Shown here one piece after another: positions 1 through 6,241 of a DNA stretch of 7,431 nt. The position numbers and the translations under genes were made by a program. Source of the stretch: an uncultured Ruminococcus sp. (GTDB lineage Bacteria; Bacillota; Clostridia; Oscillospirales; Acutalibacteraceae); NCBI GenBank assembly GCA_946055445.1, contig CAMGGF010000056.1:1-7431 (forward strand), read 5' to 3'. Under the pieces are notes generated by a model. It had not been told where the DNA came from. It searched no databases and saw nothing but the letters and a program-made list of their open reading frames with translations. How positions within the stretch are numbered: the first letter of the stretch is position 1; every line of letters starts with the position of its first letter.

Positions 1-14
1 TTTTTCTCAGCCAT
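1..14 (-). CDS. rnfE: RnfE, electron transport complex subunit E (first codons only)
   Basis: Only the first four codons (M-A-E-K) and part of a fifth are inside the window; the gene runs off the left edge. The ATG lies inside the end of rnfG and overlaps it by 8 nt. A good Shine-Dalgarno sequence, AGGGGGTG, sits at 21-28, six bases upstream. The identity is inferred from position: in clostridial Rnf operons the order is rnfC-D-G-E-A-B, so the gene after rnfG is normally rnfE, an integral membrane subunit of the ferredoxin:NAD+ oxidoreductase. The four visible residues do not identify the protein by themselves. That a gene starts here is well supported by the RBS and overlap; its name rests on gene order. 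Confidence 0.6.
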
Positions 15-579
15 TCTGTGCACCCCCTACCGTTTCATACAGTGCCAGCGCCTGATTGACGGCGCTTGCCATTGCCTTTGAGGTAATTGTTGCGCCCGTC
101 AGCGCTTGAATTTCCGTATCGGACGAACCGTTTTTCTGCACGCCTATCGTGCCGGATTTGCCGACAAACTGCTGTAAGAAACTCGCATTTTTTGCATTCA
201 TACCAAGACCTGCGGTTTCGCTGATGGAGAGAATGCTGACACCCGCGACCGTGCCGTCGCCAAGAACGCCGACCATCACGACAATATCACCGCCGTACCC
301 TTTGGCAGAGGTTTGGAACACATAGCCAATCGTTTCGCCGCTGTCGGAAAGCCCTTCAAAATACGGATACATTTCACCGTCTTTTTCGGTTTGCTTTTCG
401 TCGGAGAAAGACGCGGCATTCGGCAAAACTTCTTTTTTCGCCGCCTCTTGCGTTTCGAGTGCCAATTTTTCAATTTGCGGCGCGGTCACGCTGTTGGTAA
501 GCCCCAAAAGCGCCGTAACCACCGCGCATATGAGCAAAAGAGAAACGGCGGGAATCAAAATTTCTTTTGCATTTTTCAT
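7..579 (-). CDS. rnfG: RnfG, FMN-carrying subunit of the Rnf complex
   Basis: A 190-residue subunit of the Rnf ferredoxin:NAD+ oxidoreductase. An N-terminal membrane anchor (about residues 8-28) is followed by an extracytoplasmic FMN-binding domain. Family motifs visible are ETAGLG at 121-126 (usual form ETPGLG) and the flavinylation site ALTGATITSKA, with TGAT at 161-164. By family knowledge, FMN is attached through a phosphoester to the last threonine, here Thr164, by ApbE; an apbE gene lies at the head of this operon. The start ATG at 579 overlaps the rnfD stop in an ATGA arrangement, with AAAGGAGG about eight bases upstream. Length is normal for the family. The 3' end overlaps the start of the next gene (rnfE). 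Identification is firm; RsxG is an alternative name for the same family. Confidence 0.96.
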   Translation of the reverse strand: MKNAKEILIPAVSLLLICAVVTALLGLTNSVTAPQIEKLALETQEAAKKEVLPNAASFSDEKQTEKDGEMYPYFEGLSDSGETIGYVFQTSAKGYGGDIVVMVGVLGDGTVAGVSILSISETAGLGMNAKNASFLQQFVGKSGTIGVQKNGSSDTEIQALTGATITSKAMASAVNQALALYETVGGAQNG

Positions 580-1604
580 TGTGCCGCCTCCTTTTTCTCT
601 TTTTTCTCTTTCAAAGTGCCAAACGGCTTAGGCGTTGTCAAATGCTCAATATGCGGCACCAAAATATTCATCAGAATAATCGAGAACGAAACGCCCTCGG
701 GCAGTGAGCCGAAAATACGGATCAGCGCCGTAATCACGCCGCACCCGACAGCGTAAATCAATTTGCCTTTGAAACTTACGGGGGAAGTGGTATAGTCGGT
801 CGCCATAAAAATCGCACCGAGCAACAAACCGCCCGCAAGGATTTGGTACGCGACAAAGGTCGGGTTGCCTTTGCCCGCAAGTAACATAATCACCGCCACG
901 GTGCCGACATAGGTCAGCGGAATGACGGGCGAAATCACGCGGCGCACCAATAAGTACAAAAATCCGAGCAACAGCGCCGCCGCACAGGTTTCACCCAAAC
1001 ACCCGCCGCGCACGCCGAGGAACATATTGAAAAGCGTGGGCAAATCGCTCCCGTTAATCGCGGTTTTCATATTCTCCGCACCGTAAATCCCCGAAAATTG
1101 CGAAAGCGGCGTTGCGCTTGTTGCCGCATCTACTGCGGTAAGTTTCCACGCGAACGGCGCGGGGTAATCCGAAATTGCCACGGGGAAAGACGCCATTAAC
1201 ACAATGCGCCCAACCAATGCGGGATTGACAAAGTTCTGCCCAATGCCACCGAAGAACTGTTTGACCACGATAATCGCCACCGCGTCACCGATAATCACCA
1301 TCCACAAAGGCATGGTCGAGGGCAGATTGAACGCGAGCAGCATACCCGTGACCACGGCGCTCAAATCGCCTATCGTATTCGGGCGTTTCATCGCTTTACG
1401 CGACAGAAATTCAAACAGCACGCAGAAAATCACGCTGACTGCCGTCACGAGAAGCGTGCGCGGTCCGAACAGGAACACGGACACGATAAGCGCAGGCATC
1501 ATTGCAATCATCACATCAAGCATAATGCCGCGGGTGGTATCTGCCGTCCGCTTATGCGGCGACGCGCTGACGGTCAGCATTTTTTGAATGGTTGTGTCGC
1601 TCAT
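576..1604 (-). CDS. rnfD: RnfD, membrane FMN subunit of the Rnf complex
   Basis: A 342-residue polytopic membrane protein of the RnfD/NqrB family. It carries flavin in the membrane part of the ferredoxin:NAD+ ion pump. Visible signatures are GGIGQNFVNPALVGR at 119-133, the covalent-FMN site DAATSATPL with Thr165 as expected acceptor, and FMATDYTTSPVS at 266-277. Several long hydrophobic stretches lie between about residues 27 and 320, and the C-terminus is a charged, lysine-rich tail. The start was placed at 1604: the protein then begins MSDTTIQKML, the ATG overlaps the rnfC stop as ATGA, and an AGGAGG lies about ten bases upstream. The open frame continues upstream to 1709, but that part lies wholly within rnfC and is not RnfD-like. 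In the flavin motif the residue before Ala is Ser rather than the Gly of the common SGAT form. Confidence 0.95.
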   Translation of the reverse strand: MSDTTIQKMLTVSASPHKRTADTTRGIMLDVMIAMMPALIVSVFLFGPRTLLVTAVSVIFCVLFEFLSRKAMKRPNTIGDLSAVVTGMLLAFNLPSTMPLWMVIIGDAVAIIVVKQFFGGIGQNFVNPALVGRIVLMASFPVAISDYPAPFAWKLTAVDAATSATPLSQFSGIYGAENMKTAINGSDLPTLFNMFLGVRGGCLGETCAAALLLGFLYLLVRRVISPVIPLTYVGTVAVIMLLAGKGNPTFVAYQILAGGLLLGAIFMATDYTTSPVSFKGKLIYAVGCGVITALIRIFGSLPEGVSFSIILMNILVPHIEHLTTPKPFGTLKEKKEKKEAAQ

Positions 1605-2935
1605 TTCTTCTGCGCCTCCTCTCTCAAAACGGATTTTGCGTGGCGCATATACTGCACCAAAGGTTTGCCCGCAGGGCAGGAATACGCACACGAGCCGCAC
1701 TCCATACAAACCATTGCACCTGCGTGCTCTAACTTTTTCGCGTCACGCGCAACGGCGAAACGGTGAATCAGCGTCGGCATTAACGACAGCGGACACGCCT
1801 TTGCACAGCGGCCGCAATGAATGCAATCCGTTTCGGTTTTCAGACTCATATCGTCTTTGGTAAACGCGAGCAGTGCGTTGTTGCTTTTTAAAATCGGATG
1901 GTGCGTATCGACAATCGCCATACCCATCATCGGCCCGCCGCAGACGATTTTTTCGGGTTCTTCGCGGAAACCGCCGCAGGCTTTCAAAATATAGTCAATT
2001 TCCGTACCAATCGGCACACGGATATTTTGCGGTTGAACAATCGCCGAACCGTCTACCGTTAAGGAACGGCTGACAAGCGGTTTCCCCGTTTTAATATACC
2101 GCGCAATAAACGCCGCAGACGCGACATTCATCACCACACAGCCGACATCGGCAGGCAGTGCCCCGGGCGGCACCTTTCTGCCCGTTGCGGAAAGCACCAT
2201 CATTTTTTCGGCGCCTTGCGGGTATTTGGATTTTAAAGGCATTACTTTGATTTTGTCGTCGGTGTCCTCTTTTTCGGCAATGCGTTCGAGGATTTTAATG
2301 GCTTCGGGTTTATTGTCCTCCACCGCAATCACCACACGCTGCACGCCGAGCATATCCTTTAACAGATGCACGCCGTTAAAGACATCCCACGAATTGTCAA
2401 TGCATTCGCGGTAGTCTACGGTGATATACGGCTCACATTCCGCCGCGTTGATAATCAGGGTATCCACCGTTTTGTCCGCAGGAACATTGAGTTTCACATG
2501 CGTCGGGAATCCCGCACCGCCGAGGCCCACAAGCCCCGAAGCGCGCACGGCTTTCACGAAATCCTCCTTCGTATCCATACAAGGAGGCGAAAACTCCGCT
2601 TCGGTTAATTCCCCGTCATTTTCAATAATCACCGCTTGCGACACAAGCCCCGAGGCAAGTTTGACCTCCTTAACTGCCGTCACCTTGCCCGAAACCGATG
2701 CGTGCACGGGTGCGCTGACATACTGGTCGCTGTCGCCTATGACCTGCCCGATTTTTACGGTGTCGCCGACTTTCACCGTCGGGGTGCAGGGCGCACCGAT
2801 ATGCTGGCGCATCGGCAAAGTGACCGTTTCGGGTGCGGGCAAGCGTTTCACGGGCATATCTTTGGTATGCTTTTCGTGTGAAACCGCTACACCGCCACGC
2901 ACTTTTTTCTTCGGCTTTATAATTTCAGAGTGCAT
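1601..2935 (-). CDS. rnfC: RnfC, NADH/FMN- and Fe-S-binding subunit of the Rnf complex
   Basis: A 444-residue peripheral subunit that exchanges electrons with NAD(H) on the cytoplasmic face. An N-terminal barrel-sandwich region (to about residue 110) is followed by a NuoF-like nucleotide and FMN fold with GLGGAGFPTHVKL at 137-149, INAAECEPYITVDYR at 162-176 and YPQGAEKMM at 238-246. Two ferredoxin-like 4Fe-4S motifs follow: C371/C374/C377/C381-Pro and C410/C413/C416/C420-Pro, each CxxCxxCxxxCP. The chosen start at 2935 gives MHSEIIKPKK and has AAAGGAG at 2944-2950, eight bases upstream. A longer open frame back to 3049 overlaps the preceding gene and has no family similarity. Length is typical of the short clostridial RnfC, without the long C-terminal extension of proteobacterial homologues. 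The gap to the upstream gene is 5 nt. Confidence 0.96.
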   Translation of the reverse strand: MHSEIIKPKKKVRGGVAVSHEKHTKDMPVKRLPAPETVTLPMRQHIGAPCTPTVKVGDTVKIGQVIGDSDQYVSAPVHASVSGKVTAVKEVKLASGLVSQAVIIENDGELTEAEFSPPCMDTKEDFVKAVRASGLVGLGGAGFPTHVKLNVPADKTVDTLIINAAECEPYITVDYRECIDNSWDVFNGVHLLKDMLGVQRVVIAVEDNKPEAIKILERIAEKEDTDDKIKVMPLKSKYPQGAEKMMVLSATGRKVPPGALPADVGCVVMNVASAAFIARYIKTGKPLVSRSLTVDGSAIVQPQNIRVPIGTEIDYILKACGGFREEPEKIVCGGPMMGMAIVDTHHPILKSNNALLAFTKDDMSLKTETDCIHCGRCAKACPLSLMPTLIHRFAVARDAKKLEHAGAMVCMECGSCAYSCPAGKPLVQYMRHAKSVLREEAQKK

Positions 2936-2940
2936 TTTAT

Positions 2941-3471
2941 TTACTCCTTTCTGTTTGGTGTTTGTATAAAGGATTTTGTTGCCTTTTGCAAAGCGGGCAA
3001 AACTGCCCGAAAAACAAGACCTGTGAGCGTGCCTGCTATAAGCGCGCACAACAGTAAAATCGGCGCATAGCCGAGTACGGACGCGTTACCGACCAACACA
3101 GCGGCAACCGCCAACTGCCCCGCATTGTGGCTTACGGCACTGACAACACCGATACCGACGCTGCCGAGTTTTTTCCCTTTGTTGAATAAAAACCACATCA
3201 CAAAGGTACTTGCCACCCCGCCGCAAAGGCTCATAAAAAAGGATGTTCCGCCGCGCATCAGCCCCGCAAAGCACGCTTTTAACACGGCGATTGTCAAAGC
3301 GGACGGCAATCCCAAAACGGCCGCGGCAAACATATTGGCAAGATTGGAAAATCCGGGTTTTGCCCCGGGCGGCAAAAACGCAGTCGGCAGCATACTTTCC
3401 AAATACGAAAGCACCATCGCCGTTGCCGCGAGCAATCCCATCAGGGCGATTTTATAGGTTTTCTGTTTCAT
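2941..3471 (-). CDS. Gx transporter family / 'heptaprenyl diphosphate synthase component I' membrane protein
   Basis: A 176-residue, very hydrophobic protein with about five membrane segments, recognised as the family annotated as Gx transporter or heptaprenyl diphosphate synthase component I (the PF07456 type). Conserved-looking stretches are YLESMLP at 23-29, PGAKPGFSNLAN at 35-46, RGGTSFFMSLCGG at 73-85 and SHNAGQ at 114-119. It lacks the DDxxD motifs of prenyl synthases, so the enzyme name is probably misleading; its shape is more like a small-solute membrane carrier. It sits between the NusG-II gene and rnfC, which suggests a role in making or loading the Rnf complex, but substrate and function are not known from sequence. 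ATG 3471 begins one base after the NusG-II stop with no clear Shine-Dalgarno, so translation is probably coupled. A TTG at 3492 would add seven residues. Confidence 0.85.
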   Translation of the reverse strand: MKQKTYKIALMGLLAATAMVLSYLESMLPTAFLPPGAKPGFSNLANMFAAAVLGLPSALTIAVLKACFAGLMRGGTSFFMSLCGGVASTFVMWFLFNKGKKLGSVGIGVVSAVSHNAGQLAVAAVLVGNASVLGYAPILLLCALIAGTLTGLVFRAVLPALQKATKSFIQTPNRKE

Positions 3472-3472
3472 A

Positions 3473-3853
3473 TTAATAGGTGATGCCGTCAAGTATTGCG
3501 CGGCTTTCTCCTTTCACGGTGACCACCGTACCCGTCGGCACACACGCCGCCACCTCCCCCACGCGCGAGAGTACGCCCGTGTTGACGCACACTTTGTCGG
3601 GGCAGTCCGCAGACAAAACCGCGACGGTATGATTTTCGGTGACCAATACAACGCCGTTTTCCAAGGTATAAGTCTTACGCGCTGTCGCCGTTTGCAAGTC
3701 TAATTCCAACACCGTTTCGCCGCCCACGGTTACTTCGGCAACAAGCGCGTCACCTTGCGGCAATACGCGCGGCAAAATCCACAAACCAAGACCGACAAGC
3801 AATAAAACGGCAAGCACAATCACATCTGCGCGGGAAATCCATTTTTTCGTCAT
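3473..3853 (-). CDS. NusG domain II-containing membrane-anchored protein
   Basis: A 126-residue protein with one N-terminal membrane helix (about residues 10-30, preceded by basic residues) and a small domain predicted outside the membrane. The motif SADCPDKVCVNTG at 81-93 is typical of the NusG domain II (PF07009) family commonly found beside FMN-binding proteins, ApbE and Rnf in Firmicutes. Cysteines 84, 89 and 104 fall in the exported domain and might form a disulfide or bind a cofactor. Despite the name it has no NusG N-terminal or KOW transcription-factor architecture and should not be called nusG. The start at 3853 overlaps the apbE stop (ATGA), with GGAGG five bases upstream. The role is unproven; operon position suggests extracytoplasmic electron transfer or flavoprotein maturation. 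Confidence 0.88.
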   Translation of the reverse strand: MTKKWISRADVIVLAVLLLVGLGLWILPRVLPQGDALVAEVTVGGETVLELDLQTATARKTYTLENGVVLVTENHTVAVLSADCPDKVCVNTGVLSRVGEVAACVPTGTVVTVKGESRAILDGITY

Positions 3854-4908
3854 ACTGCCTCCGCTTTAAAGGTACTGTCCGTCATCTGCAAAGCAGATGA
3901 AAGCCCGCCTGTCACATGCACGGTTCTGTCGGTATAAACAAAGATTGCCTCGGCGCTGTATTCTTTCAAAATCGGCAGGGATTTTTCCTCGCCGAGCAAA
4001 AAACAAAGGGTAGAAAGCGCGTCGCTTTGCAAGCCTGTTTTCGCCGTGACGGTTACGGCACAAAGGTCGGTTTCGGCGGGAAAACCTGTGGTTAAATCGA
4101 GCAAATGGTGATAGGTTTTTCCGTCTTTTTCAAACTTCTTTTCATAACTGCCCGAGGTGGAAACAAAGCCGCCCGACATGGAAAGTGTTGCGAAATGTTC
4201 GTTTTCCGAGCCAAAGGGATTGCGCACCCCGACGGTGAACGGTGCGCCGTTTTTCGGACTGCCGACAAGTGCCAAACTGCCGCCGACCGATACAAGCATA
4301 CCGCCGTTTTGCGGTAACAGACCGGTTTCTGCAAGCATCTGCACCGCCTTGTCGCAGGCAAGCCCTTTGCCCACCGAGCCGAGATTTAAGGTTTGCCCGT
4401 TTCGGAACGCCACACAACCGTCATCGGTAAAAAGGACGGTTTCGTCTGTGCAAAGCGCCTTTGCCGATTCAATTTCCGAAGAGAACGGTACGCGAAAACT
4501 TTCGGTATCCATTCCCCAAATTTCTGTTAAGGCACCGCTTGCAAGTGCGGCTTTCCCGTCGCTTTGGCTGTATATCGCCTTCGTTTCCCGCAAAGCGACA
4601 AACAGTTCGGGGCTGACTTTCTGCGGCGTTTCGGGATGTTCGGACATATTCAGCCGTGCAAGTTCCGAAGTTTGCGCGTTTTTGGAAATGACCTTTGTGT
4701 CCAAATCCGCAATCGCGCCGAGTATCGTATTTGCGAGGAGTTCCCCGTCCGCGTTTTCGGCACCGTACACTTTCACCGTAACCACAGAGCCCATAGAAAC
4801 CGTGCTTTTTTGCACGGGAGAAGCCCCTCTTGCCGCACAACCGCCGAACAGCCCGGCAAATACTGCGAGGGCGACAAAAGCATATAAAAATTTCCTGTAT
4901 TTTTGCAT
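3850..4908 (-). CDS. apbE: ApbE-family FAD:protein FMN transferase, lipoprotein
   Basis: A 352-residue enzyme that moves FMN from FAD onto threonine in flavinylation motifs of extracytoplasmic proteins; RnfG and RnfD in this operon are the evident targets. A lipoprotein signal (basic MQKYRK, a hydrophobic core, then LFGGC with Cys24) anchors it outside the membrane. ApbE signatures follow: NLGSVGKGLACDKA at 175-188, STSGSYEKKF at 250-259, HHLLDLTTGFP at 267-277, and SDALSTLCFLLG at 295-306, whose acidic residues usually bind Mg2+. The usual DP of the HH..DPxTG motif is DL here. Start 4908 was chosen because AGGCGG lies at 4918-4923 and the N-terminus then looks like a normal signal peptide. 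An ATG at 4935 adds nine residues but has no clear RBS and sits very close to the promoter. First gene of the operon. Confidence 0.94.
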   Translation of the reverse strand: MQKYRKFLYAFVALAVFAGLFGGCAARGASPVQKSTVSMGSVVTVKVYGAENADGELLANTILGAIADLDTKVISKNAQTSELARLNMSEHPETPQKVSPELFVALRETKAIYSQSDGKAALASGALTEIWGMDTESFRVPFSSEIESAKALCTDETVLFTDDGCVAFRNGQTLNLGSVGKGLACDKAVQMLAETGLLPQNGGMLVSVGGSLALVGSPKNGAPFTVGVRNPFGSENEHFATLSMSGGFVSTSGSYEKKFEKDGKTYHHLLDLTTGFPAETDLCAVTVTAKTGLQSDALSTLCFLLGEEKSLPILKEYSAEAIFVYTDRTVHVTGGLSSALQMTDSTFKAEAV

Positions 4909-4943
4909 CTGTTTTCGCCGCCTGCCGTTGCACATTTTGTCGG

Positions 4944-4976
4944 ATACTATTATACAGTATTACTATACTATAAAAC
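4944..4976. repeat. 12-bp imperfect direct repeat, 21-bp period, over the apbE promoter
   Basis: ATACTATTATAC (4944-4955) and ATACTATAAAAC (4965-4976) agree at 10 of 12 positions; the first seven bases are identical. Their starts are exactly 21 bp apart, about two helical turns, so a protein could contact both on one DNA face. They overlap both candidate -10 boxes of the leftward promoter. This could be an operator, or simply low-complexity AT-rich promoter sequence. Confidence 0.35.
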
Positions 4977-4990
4977 GGCAATTACTGCAA
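4962..4990 (-). promoter_or_regulatory. Candidate sigma-A promoter of the apbE-rnf operon
   Basis: On the minus strand, TTGCAG (4985-4990) and TATAGT (4962-4967) are separated by exactly 17 bases. They lie upstream of apbE with room for a leader of about 47 nt to the 4908 start. The -10 matches consensus at five of six positions; the -35 matches mainly in TTG. A perfect TATAAT also exists at 4949-4954 on the same strand but has no -35 at normal spacing, so which element is used cannot be decided by eye. Confidence 0.45.
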
Positions 4991-4993
4991 GAA

Positions 4994-5011
4994 TTGTTTA
5001 AAAAATATCAA
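4994..5011. promoter_or_regulatory. Degenerate Rex-like palindrome (weak)
   Basis: TTGTTTAAAAAATATCAA has the 18-bp length and the TTG...CAA ends of the clostridial Rex operator (TTGTTAANNNNTTAACAA), matching 11 of the 14 defined positions. Rex senses NADH/NAD+ and is known to control alcohol dehydrogenase and rnf-type genes in clostridia, which fits the flanking genes. The site lies just upstream of the leftward -35. Three mismatches in an AT-rich region make chance similarity quite possible. Confidence 0.25.
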
Positions 5012-5060
5012 TATCTTGTGGCAAAACGGGATTTTTTTACAAAAACTTGACAAAATTCTA

Positions 5061-5090
5061 TTGCTTTTCCCTTGCGGTTGCTGTTACAAT
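5061..5090 (+). promoter_or_regulatory. Candidate extended -10 promoter for the alcohol dehydrogenase
   Basis: TTGCTT (5061-5066) is followed after 18 bases by TACAAT (5085-5090), preceded by TG one base upstream (5082-5083), giving an extended -10 (TGnTACAAT). Transcription would begin near 5097, which leaves a very short leader with the ribosome binding site AGAGGTG (5097-5103) right at the 5' end. That short leader is the main reason for doubt; another start further upstream is possible. Confidence 0.4.
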
Positions 5091-5109
5091 GGTTTCAGAG
5101 GTGAAAACA

Positions 5110-6219
5110 ATGGATTTCAATTTTTATATGCCTGTTCGTGTGTTTGGCGGCAGAAACGCCGTAACACAGCACCCCGAAATATTCACACAATTCGGCAAAA
5201 AATGCTTGGTTGTGACCGGCGGCAATTCCGCAAAAACAAGCGGCGCACTGTACGATGTAATGGCGTTATTGGAAGAAAACGGCATTGCGGCAACGGTGTT
5301 TGACGAGGTGAAACCCAATCCCACCGCGGCGGACTGCCACCGCGCAGGGCAGTTGGCACGCGATTTTGAAGTGGAATTTATTGTCGGCATCGGCGGCGGC
5401 TCGGCGCTTGACTCCGCCAAAGCGATTGCGGTGTACGCCGCGAACAAGTTGCTTTCAGCCGAGGGAATTTACGATTATGATTATATGTTTGAGCCGTTGC
5501 CGCTTGTATTGGTCGGCACCACGGCGGGCACGGGCAGCGAAGTCACAGGCGTTTCGGTTTTAACGCGCGAAAACGGCAGAAAACAGAGCGTCAGCGGCAA
5601 GGATTTTTACGCAAAAGTCGCATTCTCGGACCCGAAATACACCTATTCTGTCCCCTACGCCGTGACGGTTTCCACGGCGCTTGATGCGTTTGCACACGCA
5701 GTTGAAGGGTGGTTTTCCAACCGTTTTGACGATATGGCAAAACTGTTCGGGGAAAAGGCCATTCCCGTTTTATGGAAACACTTGAAGGCATTTTACGAAA
5801 CGGGCGAACTGCCCGACTGTGACGGACGCGACGAACTGTACTACGCGTCATTATATGCAGGTATGGAACTGAACATCTGCGGCGCAGGCTTTCCGCACGG
5901 CATGGGGTACGCGCTCACCGAGGATTTTGCGCTTCCCCACGGCAGGGCGTGCGCGGCGTTTATGCCAAGTTATGTAAAACGCGGTATGGAATTTAAAAAC
6001 GCGCTCGCGATGGAATTCTTTTCTATGCTCGGCACAAATTTCCCGGAATTTGAAAAAATCATTTTGACGCTTACGGACCTGTCGGCGATTTCCATGACAG
6101 AGGAGCAAATCGAAAACTACTGTGCACGGTGGCAGAATTTGAAAAACTTTAAAAATTCACCGGGCGGGTACAATGCGACCGAAGCAGGACAGGTTTTGCG
6201 GGAATTGTTTTTGAAGTAA
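5110..6219 (+). CDS. Iron-containing alcohol dehydrogenase
   Basis: A 369-residue group III (Fe-dependent) alcohol dehydrogenase that interconverts an aldehyde and alcohol using NAD(P)H in the cytoplasm. The N-terminal nucleotide-binding half has GGGSALDSAKA at 95-105 and GTTAGTGSEVT at 136-146. The C-terminal helical half carries the expected metal ligands Asp192, His196 (in DAFAHAVEG), His263 (GFPHGMGYAL) and His277 (LPHGRACA), so the enzyme should be active. Length is normal for single-domain members (about 380), without the aldehyde dehydrogenase half of AdhE. Start 5110 gives MDFNFYMPVRVFGG, the usual family opening, with AGAGGTG six bases upstream; an open TTG at 5047 would add a non-family extension over the promoter. 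The exact substrate (butanol, ethanol, lactaldehyde, propanediol) cannot be told. It is divergent from the rnf operon and probably co-transcribed with the next gene. Confidence 0.94.
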   Translation: MDFNFYMPVRVFGGRNAVTQHPEIFTQFGKKCLVVTGGNSAKTSGALYDVMALLEENGIAATVFDEVKPNPTAADCHRAGQLARDFEVEFIVGIGGGSALDSAKAIAVYAANKLLSAEGIYDYDYMFEPLPLVLVGTTAGTGSEVTGVSVLTRENGRKQSVSGKDFYAKVAFSDPKYTYSVPYAVTVSTALDAFAHAVEGWFSNRFDDMAKLFGEKAIPVLWKHLKAFYETGELPDCDGRDELYYASLYAGMELNICGAGFPHGMGYALTEDFALPHGRACAAFMPSYVKRGMEFKNALAMEFFSMLGTNFPEFEKIILTLTDLSAISMTEEQIENYCARWQNLKNFKNSPGGYNATEAGQVLRELFLK

Positions 6220-6241
6220 TCGCTTTTTTGAAGGGGAGTAA

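Noticed and set aside
1605..1709. Upstream extension of the rnfD reading frame.
   Set aside because: It lies wholly inside rnfC, is not RnfD-like, and the ATG at 1604 has an RBS and the ATGA overlap typical of this operon.
2936..3049. Upstream extension of the rnfC reading frame.
   Set aside because: It overlaps the preceding membrane-protein gene, and the ATG at 2935 has a strong AAAGGAG at correct spacing.
3472..3492. TTG start for the Gx protein, seven residues longer.
   Set aside because: No convincing RBS precedes it; the ATG one base after the upstream stop suits coupled translation. Not fully excluded.
3473..3853. Calling this gene nusG, a transcription elongation factor.
   Set aside because: It has a membrane anchor and only a domain-II-like region with cysteines; the NGN and KOW features of NusG are absent.
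4949..4954. Perfect TATAAT on the minus strand as the main apbE -10.
   Set aside because: No -35 at normal spacing; the nearest TTG hexamer is 21 bases away. Kept only as an alternative.
4157..5050. Long open reading frame on the plus strand (297 codons) opposite apbE.
   Set aside because: It is antisense to a clearly conserved gene, runs through the promoter region, has no ribosome binding site and its translation resembles no family; it is a shadow of apbE codon structure.
5047..5052. Perfect TTGACA as the -35 of the alcohol dehydrogenase promoter.
   Set aside because: No -10-like hexamer lies 16-19 bases downstream; the only good -10 (TACAAT at 5085) is 32 bases away.
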